A stretch of 64,000 nucleotides of DNA from Flavobacterium sp. IB48 (GTDB lineage Bacteria > Bacteroidota > Bacteroidia > Flavobacteriales > Flavobacteriaceae): contig NZ_JAEFCA010000006.1 in assembly GCF_016405855.1 (NCBI RefSeq), positions 203,748 to 267,747 on the forward strand, in the 5' to 3' direction. Position 1 is the first letter of the stretch; each line of letters begins with the position of its first letter. Both the position numbers and the translations under genes were made by a program. Below, one piece after another: positions 18,401 through 27,486 of this stretch. The notes below the pieces were generated by a model, which was not told where the DNA came from, did no database searches, and worked only from the letters and a program-made list of their open reading frames with translations.

Positions 18401-20803
18401 TTCGGAATAATGAACACGTACATCTGTATCGAAAATATGCGAGGCGAAACGGGCATAAATCCCCGTGGGTATCCAGCGCTCACCAAGGTTGAAATCCAAT
18501 TCTTCAAATTCAATACGTCTTGGACGTGATTCTTCAAGAGCTACCAGGCTTTTTTTGGCATCGGAATCATTAGGGTTTCTTTCGAGATAGCTACTTACCT
18601 CATGGGCTTTCTCAACTACATTTCCTGCTATCCATCTCTCTGATATTTCATATTCCTTTTGGAGTGGATTATAAAAAATTCTTCGCTGTAATGCTTCTTT
18701 TAGAGCATCTGAGGTTATATTACTAATCTGTGACATATAATCCAGATCAACATTACCGTATTTGTTAAGTGATGCCGCTAACGCTTCATTAGGATTATCT
18801 GTTGCCAGTATGGTGATAGAAAAACTTACCGGACGCTGAAATATATCCGCTTTGTGAACCACACTGCCAACAATACGTTCCAAGTATGGGATCTCCTTTC
18901 CGGCACTGTCAGTTTTGATGAGTTTAATATTTTCTGCACCATTCAGATTACCATATCTTTTTACAAAAACATCGTAAAGCCGATTGAGGTTTTCCCTCTC
19001 TTCTGTATGTTCTGTTTGCAGTTGGGATTCTTTTTTATAGAGATCGAGGTAGCTATCCCGCAGAGAAATATAAACCTCAGCTCTTGCTTTCTGCAATAAA
19101 GGCAACTGTAATGGATGGAAGATTGCCCGCTCCCTATCACTTTCAACATCTTTGAGATATCCCACCCATCCCCTATCCATTACAAGGCAGTCAGTACGGT
19201 GAAAAGATTGTATTTTCTGGGTATAAATTGCAGGTTCGGGAATAATATCACTGAGAAAAGTCATCCCTTTCTGATCATTTTCATTTATACCGGAAAAGAG
19301 GTCACCGACAGCTTCCTCTTTATCAATTGGTGTAGTACTTTGATTGTTAGGTATGGAAGAAACTGAAGGCGTATAAGTTTGTTGTATCAGACCACTGAAC
19401 AGGTCTGGCGGATTTCCCCTAACCTTTGTATTTTTTCCAGCAGGTGTTTTTTTAGTTTTAACAGGAGCATTAACGGTTACCGTTTCTCCCATTTCTTCAA
19501 ACAAATCGAAAATACTTAACTGCCTATCTTTTTTTTCTGCATTATTGTTCTTTGTTGCAAAAAGCGCCTGAGTTTCTGGTTGGATCCTTACTGTTTCTAT
19601 AAGTGAAGATATTAACGTTATAGGAGTTTGCTTTATAGGTTTATCCTTGCTTTCACCTTTGTATAATCCTATATCAAAATGCAGGGAAAAATCTTCACTC
19701 AGCATTTGTTTCAGGTCTTTGGCTATGCCTTCAACACCCGCGCGATGGGTATATATAAGTGTAGGCTGTCCATACGGATCAGTACCCAACATACTATCAG
19801 TATGAATAATTCTTGTGTTATCTTGAAACAAAGCATTGCATGGAGTATTGTACTGCGTCAAACTGCTTTGACAAAATAATTCTTCCGCTTCGGTCAGGCT
19901 TTGCTTATTTATTCCCTTTTGTAAAATAATCAGGTCACTGCCAGCTTCCGTACCGGCATAGTCGGTAAATAAATTATTGGGAAGCCGAACGGCTGAAACC
20001 AGATTATTATTCTGCATTAATGCCCTGCGAATAATTTCATTTTTCGGACTGTTGAGCACGCCCTGCGAAGTGATGAAGGCCAGTATGCCGCCATCGCGGA
20101 GCATATCGGTTCCCTTTAGAAAAAAATAATTGTGTAGGCTTCGGGCAGCCTGCAATCTTGCCGGATCTTTGCCTCTGGAATAAGAAAGATCAAATACGGA
20201 GGTATCACCGAAAGGAATATTGCTCGCTACTATATCATAGCTATTTTGTTCTCTTTCGGGTATTTCTTCAAAACCTTTTATTCTAATAGTACTCTCTGGA
20301 TAAAGCTGCTTTAAGATTTTACCGGTAAGCAGGTCTTTTTCGTAAGCGGTAACTTGTGCTGCGTTTTTATCGGCAAAGGATTGGATAAAAGAACCGATAC
20401 CGGCAGAGGGTTCCAGAAATTTTTGAATGTTTACACCGCTGTCTTTGAGTGAAGTCGAAATAGCATCAATGACCAAAGGCGGTGTATAAAATGCAGTAAG
20501 TACGGAACTACGCATACTATCCACGTAACTGCGATATTGTTTTTCATCGGCACTGTTTTCTTTTAAAAGCCGATGGAGTTCTTTTGTGAGCGGAAAAAGT
20601 TCATGTTCCGTTTTTCTCCAATTGTTGATGTCTGTCGGGTTTTGCGTGGGATTCAAAACAAATTTAAGACCGCCAAATCCGCTGTATTGCATCATTAGCA
20701 GTCTTTCACTTGCAGAAGCTTTTCGGTTTTCCTGTTCTAATTTAAAAGCAATTCGCAGCGCATCAATATTCTTTTGCAGATGCTGGCGTTTACTGAAGCC
20801 CAT
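15410..20803 (-). CDS. Giant N6-adenine methylase / SNF2-like helicase of the conjugative element
   Basis: 1797 residues. The N-terminal part is a class I DNA methyltransferase: SAM site KFLEPSAGIGSFIQ (about 135) and catalytic SNIPFG (about 194, an NPPF variant). A variable linker follows. The helicase half has Walker A CDHEVGAGKTLIMC (about 953), motif II LLVDESHRFKN (about 1124) and the motif VI region AQRDGRAVRKGN (about 1460), then a coiled-coil C-terminus. Such fused methylase-helicases are standard in large Bacteroidota conjugative elements, probably protecting or remodelling element DNA after transfer. It overlaps DUF1896 by 14 bases, forming one operon with topB. Confidence 0.9.
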   Translation of the reverse strand: MGFSKRQHLQKNIDALRIAFKLEQENRKASASERLLMMQYSGFGGLKFVLNPTQNPTDINNWRKTEHELFPLTKELHRLLKENSADEKQYRSYVDSMRSSVLTAFYTPPLVIDAISTSLKDSGVNIQKFLEPSAGIGSFIQSFADKNAAQVTAYEKDLLTGKILKQLYPESTIRIKGFEEIPEREQNSYDIVASNIPFGDTSVFDLSYSRGKDPARLQAARSLHNYFFLKGTDMLRDGGILAFITSQGVLNSPKNEIIRRALMQNNNLVSAVRLPNNLFTDYAGTEAGSDLIILQKGINKQSLTEAEELFCQSSLTQYNTPCNALFQDNTRIIHTDSMLGTDPYGQPTLIYTHRAGVEGIAKDLKQMLSEDFSLHFDIGLYKGESKDKPIKQTPITLISSLIETVRIQPETQALFATKNNNAEKKDRQLSIFDLFEEMGETVTVNAPVKTKKTPAGKNTKVRGNPPDLFSGLIQQTYTPSVSSIPNNQSTTPIDKEEAVGDLFSGINENDQKGMTFLSDIIPEPAIYTQKIQSFHRTDCLVMDRGWVGYLKDVESDRERAIFHPLQLPLLQKARAEVYISLRDSYLDLYKKESQLQTEHTEERENLNRLYDVFVKRYGNLNGAENIKLIKTDSAGKEIPYLERIVGSVVHKADIFQRPVSFSITILATDNPNEALAASLNKYGNVDLDYMSQISNITSDALKEALQRRIFYNPLQKEYEISERWIAGNVVEKAHEVSSYLERNPNDSDAKKSLVALEESRPRRIEFEELDFNLGERWIPTGIYARFASHIFDTDVRVHYSESSDDFNIKCDQKNVHIWDKYAVKSQSRTYDGIALLKHALVNTTPDITKKIWIDDKEVKVRDMEAIQMANTKIDEIRTAFTDWLHAQNDEFKNRLTNQYNDTFNCFLRPQYDGSHQEFPGLDRKALGIEDLYSSQKDAVWMIKLNGGAICDHEVGAGKTLIMCIAAQEMKRLAMVHKPMIVGLKANVHEIAETYRTAYPYAKILYPGKEDFTPAKRQRIFGDIKNNDWDCVILTHDQFGMIPQSPEMQKEILQTELNSVEDNLAALKAQGNEISRGMLKGVIIRKQNLEVKLKTLEHDIENRKDDTVDFKMMGIDHLLVDESHRFKNLMFNTRHERVAGLGNMQGSQKAMNLLFAIRTIQQRTGKDLGATFLSGTTISNSLTELYLLFKYLRPLALEKQGINCFDAWAAIYARKTTDYEFSVANNIVQKERFRYFIKVPELAQFYSEITDYRTAKDIGIDRPEKNEVLYNIPPTPEQEVFIKKLMEFAKSGNATLLGRAPLSQSEEKAKMLIATDYARKMSLDMRMISGKYADHPDNKASHCAANIAKYYQKFNAQKGTQFVFSDLGTYKPGEWNVCSEIKRKLVEDHGIPAHEIRFIQEAKNDKQRKELISGMNEGKIRVLFGSTDMLGTGVNAQKRAVTVHHLDTPWRPSDLAQRDGRAVRKGNEIAKFFADNKVDVIIYAVEKSLDSYKFNLLYNKQLFIDQLKNNSLGKRIIDEGSMDEKSGMNFSEYVAILSGNTDLLEKAKLEKQVAGLESEKQAFNRSKFSSKYKLEDITATLEAAGSRLERMTLDWKNLQQRLQKHSDGTIVNPVHLDGLSPNADVKQIGTKLNQIADKARTGGQYEEIGNLYGFILLVKTEISEKEGVDLKVNRFLVQGEGNIKYTYNNGIIAKDPQTAAVNFLNALEKLPGYIDQEHKKISELKKDLPVLEELVNSTWTKENRLSELKTELAAIDRKIQLSITPENKEHITDKQKEAIQINNDPAPCTLKNRNNITS

Positions 20804-21227
20804 TTTCTTCTACCCAAATGGCGATGATTCCTGTTAGTTCTGTATAAAGCAGATCAAACTCCCTAGTAGAACCAAAGTCCTCCGTTAATTTGTAATGTGC
20901 AAAAACAGGCTCACAAACCGGAAGCATTCTCAGTGCGAACGGTCGTAATTCTTCGTCAGCCATTCTCGTATCAAACTCATTACATACTACCTGAAATACA
21001 GTATCGAATTTGGAGAAATACAACCCTTCAAAAAGAATGTATTCTGCAATATGGTCACATTGGCTGATGGGATTTCCTAAGCGGAAAGCACCTTCATAGG
21101 CATTGGCAGCCCAATTTGAACGCTGGTCTATAAATTTAGCGTCATGCATTTTTTCAGGAAAGCTGGCATTCAATAACTCTTTTAGGCGTAACCTGAAATA
21201 CGACAGGTCTTTTTGTGGTGTATCCAT
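20790..21227 (-). CDS. DUF1896 family protein
   Basis: 145 residues, soluble. The N-terminus DLSYFRLRLKELLNASFPEK and the block RSNWAANAYEGAFRLGNPISQCDHIAEYILFEGL are characteristic of DUF1896, a family almost confined to Bacteroidota conjugative elements and found next to the methylase-helicase. Function unknown; the constant pairing and the 14-base overlap suggest a small partner of the downstream giant protein. Confidence 0.85.
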   Translation of the reverse strand: MDTPQKDLSYFRLRLKELLNASFPEKMHDAKFIDQRSNWAANAYEGAFRLGNPISQCDHIAEYILFEGLYFSKFDTVFQVVCNEFDTRMADEELRPFALRMLPVCEPVFAHYKLTEDFGSTREFDLLYTELTGIIAIWVEENGLQ

Positions 21228-21382
21228 ACTATATCTTGTTTATTTTTTTTTTAAATGATTAATATTTGGAGTATCCTTCGTAAGATTACCGTCCATCAAT
21301 ATCTGGTTTCCCTTTACATTGTAAATCTGGTTTTCTATTTCCTTTGGGTAATGATAGAATTGCCTATTATTTCTTTGAAGGT

Positions 21383-23455
21383 TTATTTTTTTTCAAATTC
21401 AAAGGAAGTTTCCGCCTTATCTTTAAGTACGATATAGGCATCGAATTTCTTCCCTGCTTTACTTTTCATTCCTTTAATAAGGGAAGTTTTGCCTATATTC
21501 ACAAGACTTTCAATATCGGCTATACCTAACTGTACGCCACAAACATTTCGGAACTGTAACCAGTTACAGACGGCATCAGGACATTTGACAATTTTATCCC
21601 TTATAATCAGTTGTTGGCTTTTACATTTCGGGCAAAGAAGCTCAGGAAGATTTTCTTTTGCAATAGACGTTTGCAGTAATTCGTTGGTGATAGTTGTTGC
21701 ATATATTTCCATCTCCTTTTGGAAAGTTTCGGCATCAGCCTTATTATTTTCAATTTTCTGTAAGGCCACCTCCCACTCGGCCGTCATAGCAACATCGGCA
21801 ATCTTCTTGTCTTTGACCAGTTCGGATACCTGCAAACCTTTTGCGGTAGGTATCAGGGATTTTAATTCCCTTTGAATATAATTGCGATCTAACAAGGTTT
21901 CAATGATAGCTGCCCTTGTGGCGGGAGTGCCGATACCTATACCTTGCAATGCCTTGCGTTCTTCCTTATTCTCTATTTCCTTTCCGGCAGTTTCCATAGC
22001 CGATAAAAGTCCTGCTTCGGTGTAAAGCACAGGCGGTTTGGTTTTCTTTTCCAAAACCAAAGCTTCTTTTATTTTAAGCTGGTCACCTGTTTTCATCGGG
22101 GGCAATTCCTGCAAAGGCTCAGTATTATCATCAAAAAAACTGCCTTTAATTAAGCGCCAACCTGATTCCACTATCCTGCATCCTTTTATCTCAAAATCAT
22201 GATGCAAAACCTGTAAAGTAATATTGGTTATCTCTCGGGTACAGGATTGTGAAATTGCCTCTAATAACCGCAAAGCAATCATGTTGTAAACAGCATTTTC
22301 CTTTGCCGGTAATGCCGAAGGGATTTTGCCTGTGACGAGTAAACCATGATGATCGGTAACACGAAGGTCATTCACAATTCGTTTGTTTAAATATCCCCAT
22401 TTCACATTAGTTACAGCCTGCTTCCAGATTTCCCTCTCCTGCAGGCCCCTGATAAGGCTGGGAATTTCTTCCCACATATCTTCAGGGATATATTTGCTTC
22501 CGGTACGCGGATAAGTAATAAATTTCTTTTCATACAAGTTTTGGGCAATATTCAAAGTTTCCTCTGCTGACAAATTCAATTTCTTGTTGGCTTCTTTTTG
22601 CAAACCTGTCAGATCAAACAGCAAAGGCGGTTGTTCGGTCACATTTTTAGTTTCAACCAATGTAACGGCAGCAATATTGCCATTTCTTTCAATAGATTTT
22701 AATGCATCTTCTGCCCCCTTTTTATCTTCCCACTTATTTTGAGAAAGGCTTTTAAAACCTGTAAACTCCTTTGTATGTGAGAATTGTAATTGCCAGTATT
22801 GCTGTGCTGTAAAGTTTTTATTTTCCAGATAGCGCCTGCATATTAGTGCCAGTGTAGGTGTCTGCACTCTTCCCAAGGAATAAATACCATTACCTGCAGC
22901 AATGGAGAGTGCCTGTGAAGCATTTATACCTACCAGCCAGTCGGCTCGGCTTCTGCCCTTAGCTGCCTTATATAATCCCTCAAAATCACTCCCAGGTTTT
23001 AGATTATCAAAACCCTGCCTGATTACTTTTTCAGTAAGAGAACTGATCCAAAGGCGTTCAAAAGGCTTATTGCATTTCAGGTATTCATAGATGTAACGGA
23101 ATATCAGCTCACCCTCGCGTCCGGCATCCGTTGCAACAATAATACTTTCGCTGCTGTCAATAATTTGTTTAATTATTTTCAATTGCTTTAATGCACCTGT
23201 ATCAGGTATATAAGCCTTATCTTTTTTTACTTTCCGTAGGATCAGTACAAAAGGATTGGGCAATATTGGTAATGAATTTTTCTGAAAACCGTAAACTCCA
23301 TAATCTTCCGGCATGCCAAGTCCGATTAAATGTCCAAAAGCCCATGTAACACAATAGCCGTTACCTGTCAAATAACCATCCTTCTTTTCAGTGACTCCCA
23401 GCACACCGGCTATTTCCCTTGCTACACTTGGTTTTTCTGCAATAACTACTTTCAT
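21383..23455 (-). CDS. topB: DNA topoisomerase III (type IA)
   Basis: 690 residues. The TOPRIM domain starts MKVVIAEKPSVAREIAGVLG, with a GREGE acidic motif near 112. The active-site region FITYPRTGSKYIP with catalytic Tyr is near residue 315. A C-terminal zinc ribbon (CPKCKSQQ...CPDAVCNW) is followed by a short tail. It relaxes or decatenates single-stranded DNA and in conjugative elements may act on transfer intermediates. It is 155 bp from DUF1896 and 6 bp downstream of the DUF3945 gene. Length and order match the element-borne TopB rather than the housekeeping TopA. Confidence 0.93.
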   Translation of the reverse strand: MKVVIAEKPSVAREIAGVLGVTEKKDGYLTGNGYCVTWAFGHLIGLGMPEDYGVYGFQKNSLPILPNPFVLILRKVKKDKAYIPDTGALKQLKIIKQIIDSSESIIVATDAGREGELIFRYIYEYLKCNKPFERLWISSLTEKVIRQGFDNLKPGSDFEGLYKAAKGRSRADWLVGINASQALSIAAGNGIYSLGRVQTPTLALICRRYLENKNFTAQQYWQLQFSHTKEFTGFKSLSQNKWEDKKGAEDALKSIERNGNIAAVTLVETKNVTEQPPLLFDLTGLQKEANKKLNLSAEETLNIAQNLYEKKFITYPRTGSKYIPEDMWEEIPSLIRGLQEREIWKQAVTNVKWGYLNKRIVNDLRVTDHHGLLVTGKIPSALPAKENAVYNMIALRLLEAISQSCTREITNITLQVLHHDFEIKGCRIVESGWRLIKGSFFDDNTEPLQELPPMKTGDQLKIKEALVLEKKTKPPVLYTEAGLLSAMETAGKEIENKEERKALQGIGIGTPATRAAIIETLLDRNYIQRELKSLIPTAKGLQVSELVKDKKIADVAMTAEWEVALQKIENNKADAETFQKEMEIYATTITNELLQTSIAKENLPELLCPKCKSQQLIIRDKIVKCPDAVCNWLQFRNVCGVQLGIADIESLVNIGKTSLIKGMKSKAGKKFDAYIVLKDKAETSFEFEKK

Positions 23456-23461
23456 AACACC

Positions 23462-24916
23462 TTACATTTTACGTCCTTTGGATTTGGCTGGTGTTTCGAT
23501 TCCCTCCTGTTGCTCCTGCTGTTTCTCACTGTCAGGATTTTTTTGCCCTGATTTTAAAGGCTCTTTGATGTTCTTGGTAGCTTCATTGGTTTTACCTTCC
23601 GAATTGACCGCAGTCTGCGTTTTATGAGCCTCAGTTGGTTTTGCCTGTTCTTTGATTTTATTCGGATTTTGAAAAGAAAAATCTATTTTATGGGTTTCTT
23701 TATTGAAAGTGATGTAACCATTGTATTCCTTGCCTTTCTTATCTATAAGTCCGCTAACATAAACAGTCTGTCCATCCTTGAATTTTTGGTACTGCTCATT
23801 ATCGAGTTCCTTATCCCTAAAGATTTTCGGAGCCTCCTGTGATTGATTTTGCTCACTACCCTGCATTTGTTTATTGCTATTTCCTCTGTCAAAGAGAAAT
23901 TCCACAAAGCGCTTGTCGGCATTATATTGTACTGTAGCGTCAAACGCAGCTCCTTTCTTGGAAATCATCCCCTCTATATAAAGCGGCTTACCTTCCGTTA
24001 AAGTTTGTTTTTGTTCTTCGCTTAGTTTTACACCTTTGATTTGCTCAGGCATTTTTATAAAATCGGTTCGCAGTGCCACCAGCTCATTGGTCAGCCTGTC
24101 TACACTAATAATGGACGGTAGGGTTTCGTTTGTTTTGGGGTTGGTCAGATTCACCACACGACCCATATTACCTGTCTGCAACAAGTTGTCTTTATCTTCT
24201 TTACTGAACTCATGTCCAAAAAAAGCATAATTCAGGTTCGGTTCTTTTCGAATACCATGAATGGCTACCACAACCTGTCCCTCATCCCCTTGCTGCAGAG
24301 ACAATCGGGCATCCATACGGGTAACGGCTGTTCCCAGGTTAAGGCTCACCGGTACAAGTTCATTGGTCTTGTAACCTCTGAGTAACGGATCAAGCAGGTT
24401 CAATTTTTCGAGCTTTTCTTTGCTCAAACCAAGGTTATTCATGGTTTCCCAATCGATCTGTTCAGGTTTGTAACGGTACTCACCTGTTTCCGGTGTTGTT
24501 TGTGTTGTTTCCATACTGTTTTTATTTTCTTGTTTATTATTATTTTCGTTAGGTTCCGCTTTCACTTCGTGTTGCGCCATTTGTTTCTCTCCTTCAGGTG
24601 TCGGATTATCTACCTGTTTTTGCATTTCTTTTGCCATGTTGATAGCCAATGGTGCTGGAACTTTAAAGAATGAGAAATTGGTAGGGTTCTTCAACTGGCT
24701 AAAAAAATTGGAAAAGAAGTTGGAAAAAAAATCACCCTGTTTATCCACGCGCATAAACTGATTCTGATTTTTCTTTGTAGGATCTATGGTTTTCAAATTG
24801 CCATTTTCATCAATACCCGTTACAGCCTGAATTTTCTTTTTCGCTTTATCCATTACCAGTAATATCTCGGATAATTGTTCGGGAGATTGTGGTTTATCTA
24901 AAATTTGTTCGCTCAT
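23462..24916 (-). CDS. DUF3945/DUF4099-type conjugative element protein
   Basis: About 484 residues from ATG at 24916 (MSEQILDKP); an in-frame ATG at 24940 would add eight residues. The middle holds repeated modules of the form KEYNGYITFNKETHKIDF and GAAFDATVQYNADKRFVEFLF, the DUF3945-like repeats, plus GLSKEKLEKLNLLDPLLRGYKTNELVPV, typical of the DUF4099/DUF3945 family. The C-terminus is Lys/Glu/Gln-rich and ends SKGRKM. No catalytic motif. It lies directly before topB in Bacteroidota elements, so it is probably a topoisomerase-associated accessory protein. Confidence 0.8.
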   Translation of the reverse strand: MSEQILDKPQSPEQLSEILLVMDKAKKKIQAVTGIDENGNLKTIDPTKKNQNQFMRVDKQGDFFSNFFSNFFSQLKNPTNFSFFKVPAPLAINMAKEMQKQVDNPTPEGEKQMAQHEVKAEPNENNNKQENKNSMETTQTTPETGEYRYKPEQIDWETMNNLGLSKEKLEKLNLLDPLLRGYKTNELVPVSLNLGTAVTRMDARLSLQQGDEGQVVVAIHGIRKEPNLNYAFFGHEFSKEDKDNLLQTGNMGRVVNLTNPKTNETLPSIISVDRLTNELVALRTDFIKMPEQIKGVKLSEEQKQTLTEGKPLYIEGMISKKGAAFDATVQYNADKRFVEFLFDRGNSNKQMQGSEQNQSQEAPKIFRDKELDNEQYQKFKDGQTVYVSGLIDKKGKEYNGYITFNKETHKIDFSFQNPNKIKEQAKPTEAHKTQTAVNSEGKTNEATKNIKEPLKSGQKNPDSEKQQEQQEGIETPAKSKGRKM

Positions 24917-24975
24917 GATTTGAAATTTAAAGTTCGACATCGAAAGTAAAAGAGACTTTTACCCTTTTATATAAA

Positions 24976-25010
24976 TTGGCATCTGTTGGCAATATTTGTC
25001 AACTGTTGGC
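24976..25010. repeat. Four 10-bp-phased TTGGC repeats
   Basis: TTGGC or TTGTC begins at 24976, 24986, 24996 (TTGTC) and 25006, exactly one helical turn apart, with shared flanks (ctgTTGGCaa). The array spans the end of the helix-turn-helix gene and the upstream region of the DUF3945-topB operon, so it looks like a cooperative operator or iteron-like binding site. Confidence 0.65.
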
Positions 25011-25307
25011 TTTTGTTCTGGGCACCGAAGCGGTAAAACTTTCCCTGACGAACTGATGTATGTCTGACTGTTTGTAATAAATTTTTCCGCTGATGGTATA
25101 ATAAGGCAACCGTCCGGAGGAGCGGTAACGCTGCAGGGAGCGCGTACTTATCTTAAGCATCTGCAAAATATCCTGATTGTCCAGCAGCTCTTCCCCATCA
25201 ATACTGGTATGCCCGTTTTTAGCTTTGCTAACTAATTCCATCACGATGTCGAACCTCTCCATGATTCGCTCCATCCAGGCCATAAATTCCATTCTGTCAA
25301 CATTCAT
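24999..25307 (-). CDS. Helix-turn-helix (HTH_17/excisionase-like) regulator
   Basis: 102 residues. The C-terminal half LDNQDILQMLKISTRSLQRYRSSGRLPYYTISGKIYYKQSDIHQFV (about 43-90) is a winged MerR/excisionase-type DNA-binding domain; the N-terminal half is a short helix pair (MEFMAWMERIMERFD). Such proteins sit between RteC and the mobilisation block of Bacteroidota elements and regulate excision or transfer genes. A phased TTGGC array overlaps its 3' end and palindromes with the same core lie upstream; they are candidate binding sites. Confidence 0.82.
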   Translation of the reverse strand: MNVDRMEFMAWMERIMERFDIVMELVSKAKNGHTSIDGEELLDNQDILQMLKISTRSLQRYRSSGRLPYYTISGKIYYKQSDIHQFVRESFTASVPRTKANS

Positions 25308-25363
25308 AATCCAGTCTTTTTAAGTTCAACAGCACAAAATTGAAACATAAAAAAAGTTTTTTC

Positions 25364-25490
25364 TGCCAAGTCCTGCCCATGGGCAGAAAGGTTTTATTTT
25401 ACAAAATCACAACTAAACAATTGAAATAATGAAACTTACAATAAATCAAATATTGAAATTTATATAGTTTCAACTTTTGCCAATTGGCAA
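25364..25490. promoter_or_regulatory. Palindromic TGCCA/TTGGCA sites upstream of the HTH gene
   Basis: The 246-bp gap between rteC and the helix-turn-helix gene holds TGCCAAG at 25364, the 14-bp palindrome CTGCCCATGGGCAG at 25373-25386 and the 14-bp palindrome TTGCCAATTGGCAA at 25477-25490. The last is an inverted pair of the TTGGCAA core found in the phased array at 24976-25010, so one regulator may bind both places. Confidence 0.55.
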
Positions 25491-25496
25491 GTATGG

Positions 25497-25526
25497 GTAA
25501 AAAAAAGCAGTGCTGACAGCACTGCT
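25497..25526 (-). terminator. Intrinsic terminator after rteC
   Basis: A near-perfect 21-bp dyad, AGCAGTGCT-GAC-AGCACTGCT (25506-25526), lies directly downstream of rteC and is followed on the minus strand by eight T residues (25505-25498). Confidence 0.88.
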
Positions 25527-25553
25527 CAAAACCGACGCATATGTAAATAAATC

Positions 25554-26429
25554 TTACAGTCCCTTGTCCATATATTGCTCCAATGACAATTTAAGATGGT
25601 CCAAAAAGGAAGTCCTGCTTCCAGCCCTGTCTTTCATACGGTGGAACGAATGATGTATATCACCAAGCGGTATGCGAAAAAGTATTTGAAAAACCAGTGT
25701 AATTTTACGAATGCCAATCTTACCATGTGATATTACTCCCGCAGCATACAGCGCATAGATTAATTCAATAAGCGCATTTTTAGAATCTGTCCAGAAAATA
25801 TCTTTTGTCGACTCCCCACTATGTAATAAAGTGCTCGACGGCTCCTCTGGATTTATTTTGGTTATCAGATAAGCGTAAATCAGCTCATTAGCCATTATCC
25901 GTGCTACTTTAGAATCATAATAGGTAGAAAACTGATGATCTATTTCAAAGACATAACTATTTAGCCCATCCCTATAGTTAATCTTTCCACGTGTAAAATA
26001 TTCCTGGTCGCGGTCACTTCTTCCTGACCTGTAGTAGCGATAAAAATGAGGAACACAAATATGTTCTTTAAATTCCTGCTTAAGCTCCTGAAGCTGGCTC
26101 ATAAAAAATTTCTGATACATCTTGCCTTCCTTTACAGGGCATACGGTTTCTATTTTGAATACCTTATTATAATAGATCAGTTGTCCCAAAATCTGAGGCT
26201 TAATATCACGGAAAAATTCTATTTCCTCTGTCTCATTTTTAAATCCTTCCTTTAGAACATATTCCCTTGTAGTATGGAGCAGTTCTTTTAGGTATAGTGT
26301 CATTTGGTAAGCCTCATCAATAAGATGTGAAGTTTCCCGGGATACTTTATCTTCTTTAATACGGATTTCGGAAATAATTGAATTCAGTGATTTCATAGCG
26401 CATGGGTTTAATGCAATATCTTTTGACAT
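25554..26429 (-). CDS. rteC: RteC-like regulator of element excision/transfer
   Basis: 291 residues, helical, soluble. Recognised as RteC family by the pattern around RDIKPQILGQLIYYNKVFKIE, the block FYRYYRSGRSDRDQEYFTRG and the C-terminal GDIHHSFHRMKDRAGSRTSFLDHLK. In CTnDOT, RteC activates the excision operon after induction; here the cognate two-component genes rteA/rteB are not in the window. It sits at the end of the recognisable core and is followed by a strong terminator. Confidence 0.85.
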   Translation of the reverse strand: MSKDIALNPCAMKSLNSIISEIRIKEDKVSRETSHLIDEAYQMTLYLKELLHTTREYVLKEGFKNETEEIEFFRDIKPQILGQLIYYNKVFKIETVCPVKEGKMYQKFFMSQLQELKQEFKEHICVPHFYRYYRSGRSDRDQEYFTRGKINYRDGLNSYVFEIDHQFSTYYDSKVARIMANELIYAYLITKINPEEPSSTLLHSGESTKDIFWTDSKNALIELIYALYAAGVISHGKIGIRKITLVFQILFRIPLGDIHHSFHRMKDRAGSRTSFLDHLKLSLEQYMDKGL

Positions 26430-26570
26430 GGCTTCCTGTGCATTAGCTGCAATACCTTCGCATTATAGATGAGCTTCAGGAAAAAACGGGTCGATTGTAC
26501 CAACATAAACAGCCATAAAAAGATACTAAAATTCTATATAGTCGTATTATATGATTTATTCCAGGAAAAA

Positions 26571-27422
26571 CTAAGGTTTAAGGTTCTGGCGATATTGGGT
26601 TGGTGAGACTTTAGTGTACTTTTTAAAAAAACCGCTAAATGACGATAGAGCACTAAAGTTCAACTGCTCACTTATCTCTGTAATAGAAAGATTACTGTCC
26701 GCAAGCAACAGATACGCTTCCGAAACAACAGCCATTTCTATGAAATATTTGGCAGGCATTCCTGTAACCCAATACACAGCTTTACGCAGATGGCCCTTGC
26801 TGACAAATAAGGAATCAGCATAAAATTTCACATCGTGATGCCCTTTGCTATGTTCTTGTATCAGCTCAATGAAACCTATAACAATTTTTTCCTTGCGGTT
26901 ATGGACTGCTGATACATTTTCGCCTTTTTTATAACATAAAGAGCTATACTCGTATAGCAGCAGATTAAGGCAAAGTAAAATCATTTCATGCTGAAATATA
27001 GTATGATTTTGATTCGATATCTTTTTCTTTAATAATTCTGCCAGCTGGATCATATGCTTTAATTCAACTTTTGAAAGTGAAAGCACAACATAAGATTGGG
27101 TAGTTATCACCTCGATATATCCATTTCCATATTTTGCAATCCTGTTATTGATTGCAAATGCGATTGTACATGATAAAAGATAGAATTTTATCGGTGACAC
27201 AACAGTACCTGATTTAGCTCCACTGGGAACAGCATAAAGCTGTCCTGCTCGTAATCGAACAATAGTTGAGCCTACAATAAAATCGATACTGCCTGAGACT
27301 ATAATAATCATAGAAAACCAGCCAGGTTTCAAGAGTGCATTGCATGTCTTTACGGATGTACACTCCGAAAGGTACAGCACATGTAAATCCCTGAACCAAG
27401 GATTATAAGTTTGAATTTTCAA
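26571..27422 (-). CDS. AraC-family transcriptional regulator
   Basis: 283 residues. An N-terminal cupin-like sensor half (GWFSMIIIVSGSIDFIVGSTIVRLRAGQLYAVPSG) is followed by a C-terminal double helix-turn-helix (about 185-283) with KFYADSLFVSKGHLRKAVYWVTGMPAKYFI and SITEISEQLNFSALSSFSGFFKKYTKVSPTQYR compressed motifs of AraC. It stands alone, 141 bp from rteC. No ligand can be inferred. It may be element cargo or the first chromosomal gene beyond the element. Confidence 0.85.
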   Translation of the reverse strand: MKIQTYNPWFRDLHVLYLSECTSVKTCNALLKPGWFSMIIIVSGSIDFIVGSTIVRLRAGQLYAVPSGAKSGTVVSPIKFYLLSCTIAFAINNRIAKYGNGYIEVITTQSYVVLSLSKVELKHMIQLAELLKKKISNQNHTIFQHEMILLCLNLLLYEYSSLCYKKGENVSAVHNRKEKIVIGFIELIQEHSKGHHDVKFYADSLFVSKGHLRKAVYWVTGMPAKYFIEMAVVSEAYLLLADSNLSITEISEQLNFSALSSFSGFFKKYTKVSPTQYRQNLKP

Positions 27423-27486
27423 TATATTGATTTTTTGATTTAACGATAGAAGTCATTGAAACTGCCCGCAATTTGTAAATCTGCTG

